In this document: positions 53,970-63,285 of the stretch, in pieces
Numbering within the stretch: position 1 is the first letter of the stretch
Layout: each line of letters begins with the position of its first letter
NCBI RefSeq assembly: GCF_000222685.1
Contig: NZ_AFWJ01000289.1
Location: forward strand, 62,001 to 126,000
From: Vibrio nigripulchritudo ATCC 27043
GTDB lineage: Bacteria; Pseudomonadota; Gammaproteobacteria; Enterobacterales; Vibrionaceae
DNA length: 64,000 bases
Reading direction: 5' to 3'
Made by a program: the position numbers and the translations under genes
The notes under the pieces: generated by a model
Told to the model about the DNA's origin: nothing
Database searches by the model: none
The model's input: only the letters and a program-made list of their open reading frames with translations

Positions 53970-53992
53970 CTATCCTACTTTATGTACTATAG
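53970..53992. promoter_or_regulatory. Dyad in the oxyR / peroxiredoxin promoter
   Basis: CTAT-N2-TAC-N5-GTA-N2-ATAG is a symmetric 23-base sequence, about 68 bases before the peroxiredoxin ATG. It uses the CTAT/ATAG elements of OxyR sites but not their standard spacing. Confidence 0.4.
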
Positions 53993-54060
53993 TTTGTCTC
54001 GTTGAAACATGGAGCCAATTCACAATGGTTGGCAAATAACTCTATTTTAGGAGCAAAAAA

Positions 54061-54669
54061 ATGGTACTAGTAGGTCGTCAAGCCCCGGATTTTACTGCTG
54101 CAGCTGTTCTAGGTAATGGTGAAATCGTTGAAAACTTCAACTTTGCAGAATTCACAAAAGGTAAGAAAGCAGTAGTATTCTTCTACCCTCTAGACTTCAC
54201 ATTCGTTTGCCCATCTGAGCTAATCGCTTTTGATAAGCGTTTCGAAGACTTCCAAGCGAAAGGCGTTGAAGTAATTGGTGTATCTATCGATTCTCAATTC
54301 TCTCACAACGCATGGCGTAACACTGCTATCGAAGATGGCGGTATCGGTCAAGTTAAATACCCTCTAATCGCTGACGTTAAGCACGAAATCTGTAAAGCTT
54401 ACGACGTTGAGCACCCAGAAGCTGGCGTTGCTTTCCGTGGTTCTTTCCTAATCGATGCTGAAGGCGTTGTTCGTCACCAAGTAGTGAACGATCTTCCTCT
54501 AGGTCGTAACATCGACGAAATGCTACGTATGGTTGACGCACTGAACTTCCACGAGAAAAACGGTGAAGTTTGCCCAGCACAGTGGGAAGAAGGTAAATCT
54601 GGTATGGACGCATCTCCAAAAGGTGTAGCAGCATACCTGTCTGAGCACACTTCAGACCTAGAAAAGTAA
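54061..54669 (+). CDS. 2-Cys peroxiredoxin (AhpC/Prx1 type)
   Basis: The 202-residue protein has the peroxidatic site FYPLDFTFVCPSE (C50) and resolving site GEVCPAQW (C171), plus GGIGQVKYPLIAD. It reduces peroxides with thioredoxin or a similar donor. The AGGAGC site and codon usage (many GGT, CGT, GTA/GTT codons) suggest high expression. It is probably controlled by the divergent oxyR. A strong terminator follows. Confidence 0.95.
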   Translation: MVLVGRQAPDFTAAAVLGNGEIVENFNFAEFTKGKKAVVFFYPLDFTFVCPSELIAFDKRFEDFQAKGVEVIGVSIDSQFSHNAWRNTAIEDGGIGQVKYPLIADVKHEICKAYDVEHPEAGVAFRGSFLIDAEGVVRHQVVNDLPLGRNIDEMLRMVDALNFHEKNGEVCPAQWEEGKSGMDASPKGVAAYLSEHTSDLEK

Positions 54670-54764
54670 TTGCCACTTAACCTCACCAAGCTCAACGGTG
54701 AGTGTGGCTGGAAAATATAGCAAATAGCAATCAGCCAAATATAAAGTCGTAGTTAGCCTAATTT

Positions 54765-54797
54765 AAGCCCAGAGTGAGAACTCTGGGCTTTATTTTT
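54765..54797 (+). terminator. Intrinsic terminator after peroxiredoxin gene
   Basis: AAGCCCAGAGT-GAGA-ACTCTGGGCTT then TATTTTTT. Confidence 0.92.
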
Positions 54798-54886
54798 TAT
54801 GGTCATGAGCCCCAACTCACATCCTCAATATTTTGATTTGGCTATGCTAAAAATTCCAATCCTTAGCTATAGGTGCCTCTTCACTT

Positions 54887-55630
54887 ATGACCTACCAACT
54901 TGAAGTCTGTATCGACAACCTGGAATCTCTTCAAAACGCTTTAGAAGGCGGAGCCACCCGAATTGAACTTTGCTCGTCGTTATCCCTTGGAGGCTTAACA
55001 CCCAGTGCAGGACTTATGAAACAAGCTTCCCGACTGTCGAGTGTTCCTGTATATGCCATGATTCGCCCCAGACAGGGGGACTTCTTATTTAACGAAGCTG
55101 ACGTTGAATGCATGTTGGATGACATCGAAATGGCAAAAGATGCAGGTATGGATGGCATAGTGATAGGAGCATTAACCGCCGATGGTCAGATCGATACGGA
55201 GACGTGTGAAAAACTCGTCTCTGCAGCAGACCGAATGGGCATCACCTTCCACCGTGCAATTGACCAGTGTCGAGACGTGGAACAAGCTATTGAACGCATT
55301 ATCGAACTAGGATGCGAGCGAGTATTAACGTCCGGTCAAGCTAAAGACGCACTGTCAGGCATTGATATGCTTCGAAAGATGAGAGACTTGGCAGAAGACA
55401 AATTAAGTATCATGGTTGGTGCTGGTGTGAATGCTCAAAACGTCAGTCAAATTCTCGATGAAACTGGCTCGTCTGAGGTTCACCTTTCAGGCAAATCCAG
55501 CCGTAAAAGCCATATGGAGTTCATCTCCAGCGCAGCGCAGATGGGAAGTGAAGAGGTCGACGATTTCGCTATCCCCGTCACCAGTATCGACGCAATACGT
55601 GCCGTATCAGAAATACTGCAATCGCGTTAG
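54887..55630 (+). CDS. cutC: CutC family protein
   Basis: The 247-residue TIM-barrel protein begins YQLEVCIDNLESLQNALEGGATRIELCSSLSLGGLTPS and contains VYAMIRPRQGDFLFNEAD, GIVIGALTADGQID, ITFHRAIDQCRD and RVLTSGQA, all typical of CutC. It was linked to copper homeostasis, although the real reaction is unsettled. Confidence 0.93.
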   Translation: MTYQLEVCIDNLESLQNALEGGATRIELCSSLSLGGLTPSAGLMKQASRLSSVPVYAMIRPRQGDFLFNEADVECMLDDIEMAKDAGMDGIVIGALTADGQIDTETCEKLVSAADRMGITFHRAIDQCRDVEQAIERIIELGCERVLTSGQAKDALSGIDMLRKMRDLAEDKLSIMVGAGVNAQNVSQILDETGSSEVHLSGKSSRKSHMEFISSAAQMGSEEVDDFAIPVTSIDAIRAVSEILQSR

Positions 55631-55694
55631 CCCTTTAATTTCTTGATTCGGCTGATACTATGAAGCCCAAGCAACGGTAAGGGCAGCGTTAGAC

Positions 55695-56618
55695 ATGGCA
55701 AAAGATTTATTCGCGTCTCTGGATCTCAATCTATTGAGAACCTTCCTGATATTGTCTCAGGAACTGAATATGCGCAAAGCGTCCGAGAGGCTTTTCGTTT
55801 CTCAACCCGCGATTAGTCAGGCACTTCAGAAGCTGCGTAACCATTTTGATGACGAACTGTTTGTAAAAAGCCGCAATGGCATGAAAGCAACGGCGTTTGC
55901 AGAAGAGCTGGCTGAGCGCATCACGCCACACCTAGACGGGCTGGCGAACGCAGTTAACCTTTCGCATGAGTTCAATCCTCGCGAACTTGACCACACCATA
56001 AAAATTGCGCTGTCTTCTCCTGTTTTGTTTTCAGTCGCAGGAAAGCTGTATCAAAAACTCAATGAAGAAGCCCCAAATGCCGACATCCAATTTCTAAACT
56101 GGGGCAAGAACACCTGCCAGGAAATAGAAAAAGGTGAGGTTCTTTTTGGAGTGAACTATCAAGATATAAAAACGTCCAAGACCATTTACTCACGGCATCT
56201 AGCGGACACAAAAGCAGTGCTTTTAGTTCGAAGAGAGCATCCTTTAAAAGCTTCAACAGTGACTCCGGAAGAAGCCGTGAAATACCCGCTTGCGTCATTG
56301 ATCATTCCTGACGTCAGCGATAATGAAGCGGCATCATCGAGAATTCTTAAGGCTCGAGGTCTAAAGCACCATATTGCCTTCAGAAGCGAGTTCCCCTTTG
56401 CAGTTATCGATGTGGTCAGAAACACCGACATGTGCTTTCCATCTATTTCTCTTTTTCCGGTCGAGGAATACCCGTACCTTCGCGCTATTGAAATCGATAT
56501 CGAGGACAAACACTTATATGGCTACCCTCTAGAGGGCTACTATCACCTAAAGAACCGCAACAACCCAATTGTTAACTGGCTGCATGAGTGCCTGAAAACA
56601 TTATTGTCAGAACGATAA
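55695..56618 (+). CDS. LysR-family regulator
   Basis: The 307-residue protein has the LysR winged helix LDLNLLRTFLILSQELNMRKASERLFVSQPAISQALQKLRNHFDDELFVKS and a C-terminal effector-binding region. Target is unknown. It lies upstream of, and co-directional with, the small autotransporter gene, with 164 bases between them. Confidence 0.88.
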   Translation: MAKDLFASLDLNLLRTFLILSQELNMRKASERLFVSQPAISQALQKLRNHFDDELFVKSRNGMKATAFAEELAERITPHLDGLANAVNLSHEFNPRELDHTIKIALSSPVLFSVAGKLYQKLNEEAPNADIQFLNWGKNTCQEIEKGEVLFGVNYQDIKTSKTIYSRHLADTKAVLLVRREHPLKASTVTPEEAVKYPLASLIIPDVSDNEAASSRILKARGLKHHIAFRSEFPFAVIDVVRNTDMCFPSISLFPVEEYPYLRAIEIDIEDKHLYGYPLEGYYHLKNRNNPIVNWLHECLKTLLSER

Positions 56619-56782
56619 CCCACCCAATTAATAAGATATACTTATTATCACAATAACACTTGGTGATTAGTGATAAGAATTAGAACTCCTTAAGATTCAT
56701 CCCATAGGAAAGACAACGACATACAAATGTCGCCAAGCAGGATGCTGATGACCTTTCACATGAATTTTAAGAGAGTTACATT

Positions 56783-57469
56783 ATGAAAAAGACGATTCTG
56801 ACCATCACTATTTCTGCCCTTTTCCCAGCAGTTGCCTTCGCAAGCCCTAGCCACTTGCCAGAAGTTGACTTGCCAAACAACGGAATTGAACTGCCTGTAG
56901 ACAGACCCCAGCCAGCGGATCCTGATTTCGGTATTCAAGTACCAGTACACCTACCTGGTCATGAACCTTCTTTACCAGAAGTGGACAATACACCTGAGCG
57001 ACCACATCCAGACACGTCGCCGGATCGCCCAGAGCCAACCGACCCAGATTTTGGTGTCGCAGTGCCTGAGCAGCCACCAATAGACAATTCTCCTGAACGA
57101 CCTCAGCCAGATTTCGGTGACACACCAGACTGGGGAGTGCCAGCTATCGGAGTGGGTGACTTAGAAGTTGCTTTCAACGAACTTGCTCAGGAGATGAACG
57201 AAAGATTTGATGAACAATCTGAGCAGATTCATGGTATTCGCGCTGGCTTGCACGCCGTAACCAATGCTCGCCCTTTTGTTACAACAGGTGAGTTTGCGAT
57301 GGGTGCTGGTGTTGGATTCTCTGGAAGTAAAGAAGCAGTAGCGCTAGGTGGAGCTTACGGTTTGTCTGACAGAGTCAGTATTTCAGGCACCTTCCACTAC
57401 GAGTCAGCAGGCAAACATTCTTCATCAGAAGTAGCAGGCGGAGTCGGCGTTCAATTCAAGTTTAACTGA
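56783..57469 (+). CDS. Minimal trimeric autotransporter (YadA-type anchor, proline-rich passenger)
   Basis: The 228-residue protein has AAGAGAG before ATG and a signal peptide (1-20, ending AFA). Residues about 25-120 are Pro/Asp/Glu-rich repeats built on DRPQPADPDFGIQVP, DRPEPTDPDFGVAVP, ERPQPDFGDTPDWGVP. A short coiled coil follows (about 125-150, FNELAQEMNERFDEQSEQI). The C-terminal 75 residues fit the YadA anchor: GIRAGLHAVTNARPF, then four beta strands ending GGVGVQFKFN with terminal aromatic-x-N. Three chains would form the 12-strand outer-membrane barrel. The passenger is much smaller than in known adhesins. Assignment of the anchor is confident by pattern; the role is unknown. Confidence 0.75.
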   Translation: MKKTILTITISALFPAVAFASPSHLPEVDLPNNGIELPVDRPQPADPDFGIQVPVHLPGHEPSLPEVDNTPERPHPDTSPDRPEPTDPDFGVAVPEQPPIDNSPERPQPDFGDTPDWGVPAIGVGDLEVAFNELAQEMNERFDEQSEQIHGIRAGLHAVTNARPFVTTGEFAMGAGVGFSGSKEAVALGGAYGLSDRVSISGTFHYESAGKHSSSEVAGGVGVQFKFN

Positions 57470-57481
57470 TTTATTTTGTAG

Positions 57482-57512
57482 CCTGGCTCGGAGGGGAGCC
57501 AGGTTTTATTTT
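57482..57512 (+). terminator. Intrinsic terminator after autotransporter gene
   Basis: CCTGGCTC-N6-GAGCCAGG followed by TTTTATTTT. Confidence 0.9.
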
Positions 57513-57644
57513 CTGTATTTTGTGCTGTGACACCTTTGAGTATTTTACCTATGGTAGCTCTCGCCTCTGCCCTTCCAGAGGTTCTTTTTATTCTTCCCTA
57601 CCCTCAGAACTCAGCTTGCCAAGATCACTTAACCCGAGATCGGA

Positions 57645-58343
57645 TTACTTAATAATATCGTCGATATCCTGTTCACTCAGATGACGAACATCTTTACCTT
57701 TCACAAAGTAAATAATGTATTCACAGATATTCTGGCAGCGGTCACCAATTCGCTCGATAGCCCGAGCTGACCACATCACCTGAAGCACAGCAGGAATGCA
57801 GCGAGGATCTTCCATCATGTAGGTCATCAACTGGCGAATGACCGCCTCATACTCGGCGTCCAGTTTGTCATCCAGCTTGTAAACTTCTGCCGCTGAATCC
57901 ACGTCCATTCGGGCAAAGGCATCCAACACCTGATGGAGCATGCTGATTGCCTGACGGCTTAACGGCTCAAGAGAAACCTGCCAGGTTCTTTCTTTGCTCG
58001 ATTCGGATTCCAGCGCGACACGGGCAATGCGGGTTGCGACATCACCAATGCGTTCAAGGTCGGTAATGGTTTTGATGATCGCCATAATCAAACGCAGGTC
58101 TTTGGCGGTGGGCTGGCGCTTGGCGATGATACGGGTGCACGCTTCATCTATTGCCACTTCCATGGAGTTTACTTTGTGGTCATCTTTTACCACTTTTCTC
58201 GCCAGTTCCAGGTCTTGTTTGTGCAGCGCCTGCATTGCAAACGACAACTGCTGCTCAACCAAACCTCCCATGGTTAAAACGTGGGTACGGATGGACTCAA
58301 GCTCAACGTTAAACTGACCGGATATGTGGCGACCAAACTGCAT
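57645..58343 (-). CDS. phoU: Phosphate signalling complex protein PhoU
   Basis: The 232-residue helical protein has the two PhoU repeats, with [48 protein letters not shown] and [30 protein letters not shown]. The E/D-rich E-R-x-G-D motifs bind metal. PhoU restrains PhoR signalling and Pst activity when phosphate is plentiful. It is the last gene of the pst operon. Confidence 0.96.
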   Translation of the reverse strand: MQFGRHISGQFNVELESIRTHVLTMGGLVEQQLSFAMQALHKQDLELARKVVKDDHKVNSMEVAIDEACTRIIAKRQPTAKDLRLIMAIIKTITDLERIGDVATRIARVALESESSKERTWQVSLEPLSRQAISMLHQVLDAFARMDVDSAAEVYKLDDKLDAEYEAVIRQLMTYMMEDPRCIPAVLQVMWSARAIERIGDRCQNICEYIIYFVKGKDVRHLSEQDIDDIIK

Positions 58344-58409
58344 AGATGTATGAATTCCTTTCTTGAATGACGTGTTTCAATTTTACGGCGAAAAGTGAGC
58401 AACCACCAA

Positions 58410-59231
58410 TTAGCCGTAGCGACCTGTGATGTAGTCTTCGGTTTGCTTTTTAATTGGCGATGTAAAGATAGAATCTGTATCGCCATATTCCACCAGCTTA
58501 CCCTGATGAATAAACGCGGTGTGATCACTGACTCGCGCTGCCTGTTGCATGTTATGAGTGACAATCACAACCGTGTATTTGGTTTTCAACTCGTTGATCA
58601 ACTCTTCAATGGTCAGAGTCGAAATAGGGTCAAGTGCAGACGTGGGTTCATCGAGTAGGAGAACTTCAGGTTCGATAGCAATGGCGCGTGCAATTACCAG
58701 TCTTTGTTGCTGACCACCAGACAAACCAAACGCATTTTCGTGCAGTCGGTCTTTAACTTCATCCCACAATGCAGCCGCGGTAAGGGCCTGCTCAACGGCA
58801 TCATCCAGAGTCCGGCTATTGCTGATACCCTGAAGCCTCAAGCCATAAACTACGTTCTCGTAAATGGATTTAGGGAACGGGTTAGGTCTTTGAAAGACCA
58901 TTCCCACACGGCGGCGTAAAGTCGGGACATCCACCTGCGGATCATAGATGTTTTTGCCATGCAGCCTCACCTTGCCATTTACCGCGCAACCTTCGACAAG
59001 GTCATTCATTCGGTTAATGCAACGCAGCAAGGTCGATTTACCGCAGCCAGACGGTCCAATGAAAGCGGTGACCTGCCCCTTAGGGATGTTCATGGTGATA
59101 TCAAACAGAGCCTGCTGGGTTTGCTGATAGAACAAGTTTAAAGACTCGATAGAAATGGCGGTTTGCTCCGGAGTCAGGTTGTTTACATCCAGAATATTCT
59201 CGTAACCAAATGTCGAGTTGATTGAAAGCAT
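58410..59231 (-). CDS. pstB: Phosphate ABC transporter ATP-binding protein
   Basis: The 273-residue ATPase has Walker [14 protein letters not shown], signature [16 protein letters not shown], Walker [14 protein letters not shown], and PstB-specific [24 protein letters not shown] lies before the ATG, two bases after the pstA stop. Confidence 0.97.
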   Translation of the reverse strand: MLSINSTFGYENILDVNNLTPEQTAISIESLNLFYQQTQQALFDITMNIPKGQVTAFIGPSGCGKSTLLRCINRMNDLVEGCAVNGKVRLHGKNIYDPQVDVPTLRRRVGMVFQRPNPFPKSIYENVVYGLRLQGISNSRTLDDAVEQALTAAALWDEVKDRLHENAFGLSGGQQQRLVIARAIAIEPEVLLLDEPTSALDPISTLTIEELINELKTKYTVVIVTHNMQQAARVSDHTAFIHQGKLVEYGDTDSIFTSPIKKQTEDYITGRYG

Positions 59232-59233
59232 GT

Positions 59234-60943
59234 TTAATCTTGTCCTAAGGTGCGATATTTCTCGCGTAAGTTGTTACGTATACCAATAGCGGTTAAGTTT
59301 AGCCCGACAATCACCGTTACCAGCAGGAACGAAGTGGCGTAAACCAATGGTCTGGCAGCTTCAATATTTGGAGACTGAAAACCGACATCGTAAATATGAA
59401 ATCCAAGATGCATGAACTTGCGATCCAGATGGATAAACGGAAATTCACCATCAATCGGTAAACTCGGTGCTAGCTTCACCACGCCCACCAGCATAAGGGG
59501 AGCGACTTCCCCGGCAGCTCGTGCTACCGCCAGAATCAGTCCAGTCATTATCGCCGGACTTGCCATAGGTAAAACGATACGCCACAAAGTCTCAAACTGG
59601 GTAGCCCCCAACGCGAGAGACCCTTGTCTGACCGAACCGGGAATTCGAGCCAACCCTTCTTCAGTTGCGACTATCACCACTGGCAGTGTTAACAATGCTA
59701 ATGTTAATGCAGACCACAACAGACCGGGTGTACCAAATGTCGGAGAAGGGAGTTTTTCTGAATAGAACAAGCTATCTATCGAACCACCAATGCTGTAGAC
59801 AAAGAAGCCAAGCCCAAATACGCCATAAACAATGGATGGAACACCCGCCAAGTTTATCACGGCAATACGAATCGTTCTGGTCAGAGCGTTGTTTTTGGCG
59901 TATTCATTCAGATAAATAGCTGCAATTACACCTAATGGCATGACGACAATCGACATGACGATCACAAGAAAAACCGTACCGAAAATAGCGGGGAAAACGC
60001 CCCCTTCTGAGTTGCCCTCTCGCGGGTCTTCTGTCAGGAACTTTTTCACCTGCCCCAGCCAGTGAACAAACTTGTCAATCACTGACATATCATTTGGATA
60101 CCAAACGTCTAAGATGTCTGTCAGTGGCAGTTTCACCTGAGTGCCATTCATGTCTTCGACAATCAGGGTTTCACCAACAAACTGATTTCTGAGCACCGTC
60201 AGTTTTTCTTCAAGATGAGTTAAGTGCGAATCGATGCTCTGCATTCTGGCAGCGAGCTCCGCCGCTTTTTCATCGTCCAGTGTGCCGTTAAGCTCGAATT
60301 TTTTCTTCTCCAGACGCAGTTTTTCCAACTGAAGGTTGTAATACCTAAGCTGAGAATGAGTCAGCGACGCCACTTTACTGCGCACATCCTCAACGGCTGA
60401 AATGCCTTGTTCTAAGAAAGACTCAACAGACTGATTGGTAAACAGCTTGCTTTCAAAACCGATTGGGCGCCCATAGAAGTCTCCTTCCTGACTGCGCTCT
60501 ATCACTGCCCAGCCAGCAGGTTTGACAGGCTCACTCAATTCGAAATCGAACACAGAAATGAAATCGAGTGTGTTTCGGTCTCGGTTGGCAATTTTTATGC
60601 TCAACCTTTCGACGGTATCTTGCTCATCAGGTAATAACTCAGCCAGAGCAGAGTACTGACTCAACCGCTCGACTGACATCGACTCACGCTGATACAACTG
60701 ACCAATCAACTTCTGACCATTTGGCGTACTCCACTCGTACAGAGGAGCGGGCCAGAAGTAACTTAGTCCCTTCCAGCCAATCAATAACAGCACCGATAAC
60801 ACAGAAACCAGACTGACGCTGACTGCACCAGCCGTTAGCCATATCCATGGGGCTCCCGATTTAAACCAATTTGACACCAAAATCTCTCTTAAACGCGCCT
60901 TTAAAGTGCGCTGTATTTGTCCCTCAATCGCTGTCTTACCCAT
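59234..60943 (-). CDS. pstA: Phosphate ABC transporter permease PstA (long form)
   Basis: The 569-residue permease has an N-terminal membrane segment, a periplasmic region of about 250 residues with a coiled-coil part ([19 protein letters not shown]), and the C-terminal PstA permease core: [41 protein letters not shown], and [41 protein letters not shown] (EAA loop). It is about twice the length of the enterobacterial protein, as in other marine gammaproteobacteria. The start overlaps pstC by 43 bases; a later GTG is possible. Confidence 0.93.
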   Translation of the reverse strand: MGKTAIEGQIQRTLKARLREILVSNWFKSGAPWIWLTAGAVSVSLVSVLSVLLLIGWKGLSYFWPAPLYEWSTPNGQKLIGQLYQRESMSVERLSQYSALAELLPDEQDTVERLSIKIANRDRNTLDFISVFDFELSEPVKPAGWAVIERSQEGDFYGRPIGFESKLFTNQSVESFLEQGISAVEDVRSKVASLTHSQLRYYNLQLEKLRLEKKKFELNGTLDDEKAAELAARMQSIDSHLTHLEEKLTVLRNQFVGETLIVEDMNGTQVKLPLTDILDVWYPNDMSVIDKFVHWLGQVKKFLTEDPREGNSEGGVFPAIFGTVFLVIVMSIVVMPLGVIAAIYLNEYAKNNALTRTIRIAVINLAGVPSIVYGVFGLGFFVYSIGGSIDSLFYSEKLPSPTFGTPGLLWSALTLALLTLPVVIVATEEGLARIPGSVRQGSLALGATQFETLWRIVLPMASPAIMTGLILAVARAAGEVAPLMLVGVVKLAPSLPIDGEFPFIHLDRKFMHLGFHIYDVGFQSPNIEAARPLVYATSFLLVTVIVGLNLTAIGIRNNLREKYRTLGQD

Positions 60944-63090
60944 TCAGCCAGAGAGTTAACAAAGAACGTAAACATAAACAGAATCAATGCCGCCAGGAAT
61001 AGCAATCGGTAGTGGGAACTGCCCACATCCGATTCCGGCATTTCTATCGCAATGGTCGCGGACAAACTGCGCAACCCTTCAAAAATATTCCAGTCCATGA
61101 CGGGGGTGTTACCCGTTGCCATCAGAACAATCATGGTTTCGCCTACCGCTCGCCCAAGCCCCATCATGACCGCTGAGAATATACCCGGACTTGCCGTCAG
61201 TAGGACCACATAAATCAGCGTTTGCCATTTGGTGGCTCCTAACGCCAATGAACCATCCGACAAATGTTTGGGTACGGAAAATATCGCATCTTCCGCGATG
61301 GTGAAGATGGTCGGGATAACGGCAAATCCCATAGCCAAACCGACAACCAGTGCATTTCGCTGATCGTAATCGATCCCAATGTTCGCTAGATAAACACGCA
61401 CATCGCCACCAAACAATGCGCGTTCTAAGTCATGGCTGAATGAAATGATCACCAATGAAAGAGCCAGCAGTGCAGGAATCAATATCAACCCATGCCAGCC
61501 GCTCGGCACTCGGTCTAACCATTTCGCAGGCAAATTATGCCAAATCCAGCCAATCAATATTGTCGAGGCAGGGAGCAGTACTATTAAAGCAATGGTCGAT
61601 GGCAAATGTGTTTCAATGACAGGAGCCAGCCAGAGGCCCGCTAAGAATCCAATGATAACCGTTGGCAACGCTTCCATTATTTCGATGGCTGGCTTTACGA
61701 CTTTGCGCATCGGAGCAGACATAAAGTAGGCGGTATAAATCGCTCCAAGAACGGCAATCGGAACGGCAAATAACATGGCAAAAAACGCCGCTTTCAACGT
61801 GCCAAACGCAATGGGTACCAGGCTGAACTTGGCTTCAAAATCATCGCTGCCCGATGTGGACTGCCAGACATACTGAGGTTCTGGATAGCCTTCATACCAA
61901 ACCGATTGCCACAAGGCAGACAAAGAAATTTCCGGGTATTCGTTATCAACAGTAAATACCTGTAGTGAGCGTTCACCCACCGTAAGCAGTCTGTCCTCGT
62001 TGCTGGAAACAGCCGCTATCACTGGCGCTTGCTTCAATAACAATTGTGTCAAGGTACGCTCTTCACTGGTGGTGTAAAAGCTGTCAACCTGCCCTCTATC
62101 AGAGAAAACGTAAAACCCTTTTCTGTAGTATTCCGGGACAATTAATGAAGTAGAATCTGGTAGCGAGAATTCGCGGATGTAGGAAAGGGTTCTCTGGCGT
62201 TCTTTCAACACATCAAACCATTGGGAGACCGTATCGTTCTGGTGATGAACCAATAATGATTGCGCCCCCGCTAGTAGAGTCATGCTTTTTGCTATCGCAC
62301 GTTCATCGCCTTGCGTGATGTCCACCACTTCCCGAACCACAAACCCTTGATTGTGCTTCCACACCATGACGACGAGATCATTCTCAGACAACAGGAATAA
62401 CTGCCTGCCATCTGGCGTCATATTCATGCCAATCAGGTCTTCAAAAGGTCCCTGAATCACCTTACTGGTGTATAAACCGTCAAACTCCTGCCACGTAACC
62501 AGCTGCTTTTGCTCATTCACAAAAGCAAATGTGGCACTTTCATTACTGATAGCAAACGCAAATTGCTGGACACTCAATGGTGCTGCTGCCAAATTCTCTG
62601 GCATCCGATATTCGCGTGACTCTACCCTTGGAGAAATACTTCTTCCCTGACCATTAAATTGCACCGCAAAACTGGGCTTAACCGACTGAATTTCGCCATC
62701 TGAATTCAAAAACGCAAACCAACCAGAACTTGCTGGCATTCTGGCGTGCGCTAAAGGAGAAGTTTGGATTGAGCGCGACTGCTCGGTAATACCACTTTTC
62801 AGGTCTACATAAGTCAGCGTGCCTGATTCAGAAAGCACGTACCCAAGCTGACCGTAGTCATCAACACCTGAAGCAAACGTCTGGCTTGGAGCATCAAAAG
62901 GAACTGAGGAGATTTGTTCAATTTTCGCGGAGGAAAAAACAGGCAGAACCATGAGTAAAAGATAGAAAAATATCAATAACAGGGCGACTAATACACTGAT
63001 GCCACCAGCTTTCACTACGTATCGCATAAAACGGTCTTTTATCAACCGTTTACGATCACGTTCTTTTAATGAAAATTCGGTGTGGAGCAT
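60901..63090 (-). CDS. pstC: Phosphate ABC transporter permease PstC (long form)
   Basis: The 729-residue protein has one N-terminal membrane helix (about 29-53), a large periplasmic insert of about 350 residues with beta-propeller-like strands (TLTYVDLKSG, LVTWQEFDGLYTSKV, LLTVGERSLQVFTV) and a C-terminal permease domain: [74 protein letters not shown]. It is the first gene of the operon and has a Pho-box match at 63138-63155. No pstS gene is in the window, so the binding protein is encoded elsewhere. Confidence 0.93.
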   Translation of the reverse strand: MLHTEFSLKERDRKRLIKDRFMRYVVKAGGISVLVALLLIFFYLLLMVLPVFSSAKIEQISSVPFDAPSQTFASGVDDYGQLGYVLSESGTLTYVDLKSGITEQSRSIQTSPLAHARMPASSGWFAFLNSDGEIQSVKPSFAVQFNGQGRSISPRVESREYRMPENLAAAPLSVQQFAFAISNESATFAFVNEQKQLVTWQEFDGLYTSKVIQGPFEDLIGMNMTPDGRQLFLLSENDLVVMVWKHNQGFVVREVVDITQGDERAIAKSMTLLAGAQSLLVHHQNDTVSQWFDVLKERQRTLSYIREFSLPDSTSLIVPEYYRKGFYVFSDRGQVDSFYTTSEERTLTQLLLKQAPVIAAVSSNEDRLLTVGERSLQVFTVDNEYPEISLSALWQSVWYEGYPEPQYVWQSTSGSDDFEAKFSLVPIAFGTLKAAFFAMLFAVPIAVLGAIYTAYFMSAPMRKVVKPAIEIMEALPTVIIGFLAGLWLAPVIETHLPSTIALIVLLPASTILIGWIWHNLPAKWLDRVPSGWHGLILIPALLALSLVIISFSHDLERALFGGDVRVYLANIGIDYDQRNALVVGLAMGFAVIPTIFTIAEDAIFSVPKHLSDGSLALGATKWQTLIYVVLLTASPGIFSAVMMGLGRAVGETMIVLMATGNTPVMDWNIFEGLRSLSATIAIEMPESDVGSSHYRLLFLAALILFMFTFFVNSLAEWVRQRLRDKYSAL

Positions 63091-63137
63091 CTCTTTGGTC
63101 TACCTTTTTATAGTCAATGCCATAATATGTCGATTGG

Positions 63138-63155
63138 ATGACAAAAATATTACAG
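63138..63155 (-). promoter_or_regulatory. Candidate Pho box, pst operon
   Basis: On the minus strand CTGTAAT-ATTT-TTGTCAT matches 12 of 14 fixed positions of CTGTCAT-N4-CTGTCAT, 47 bases before the pstC start. Confidence 0.7.
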
Positions 63156-63207
63156 AAATCCGATAAATCCTTGAAATCTGCTAAATCGCGCCTAATGCAA
63201 TTGTATG

Positions 63208-63225
63208 CTGAAATAAAAATGTCAT
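63208..63225 (+). promoter_or_regulatory. Candidate Pho box, ppk
   Basis: CTGAAAT-AAAA-ATGTCAT matches 11 of 14 fixed positions of the Pho box, 60 bases before the ppk ATG; a weaker third repeat ACATTTT follows at the right spacing. Confidence 0.55.
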
Positions 63226-63285
63226 AAAAACATTTTACTTTCATTGAGTTCATTCTCAACACGACGTCAACGTTGGAACAGTACT

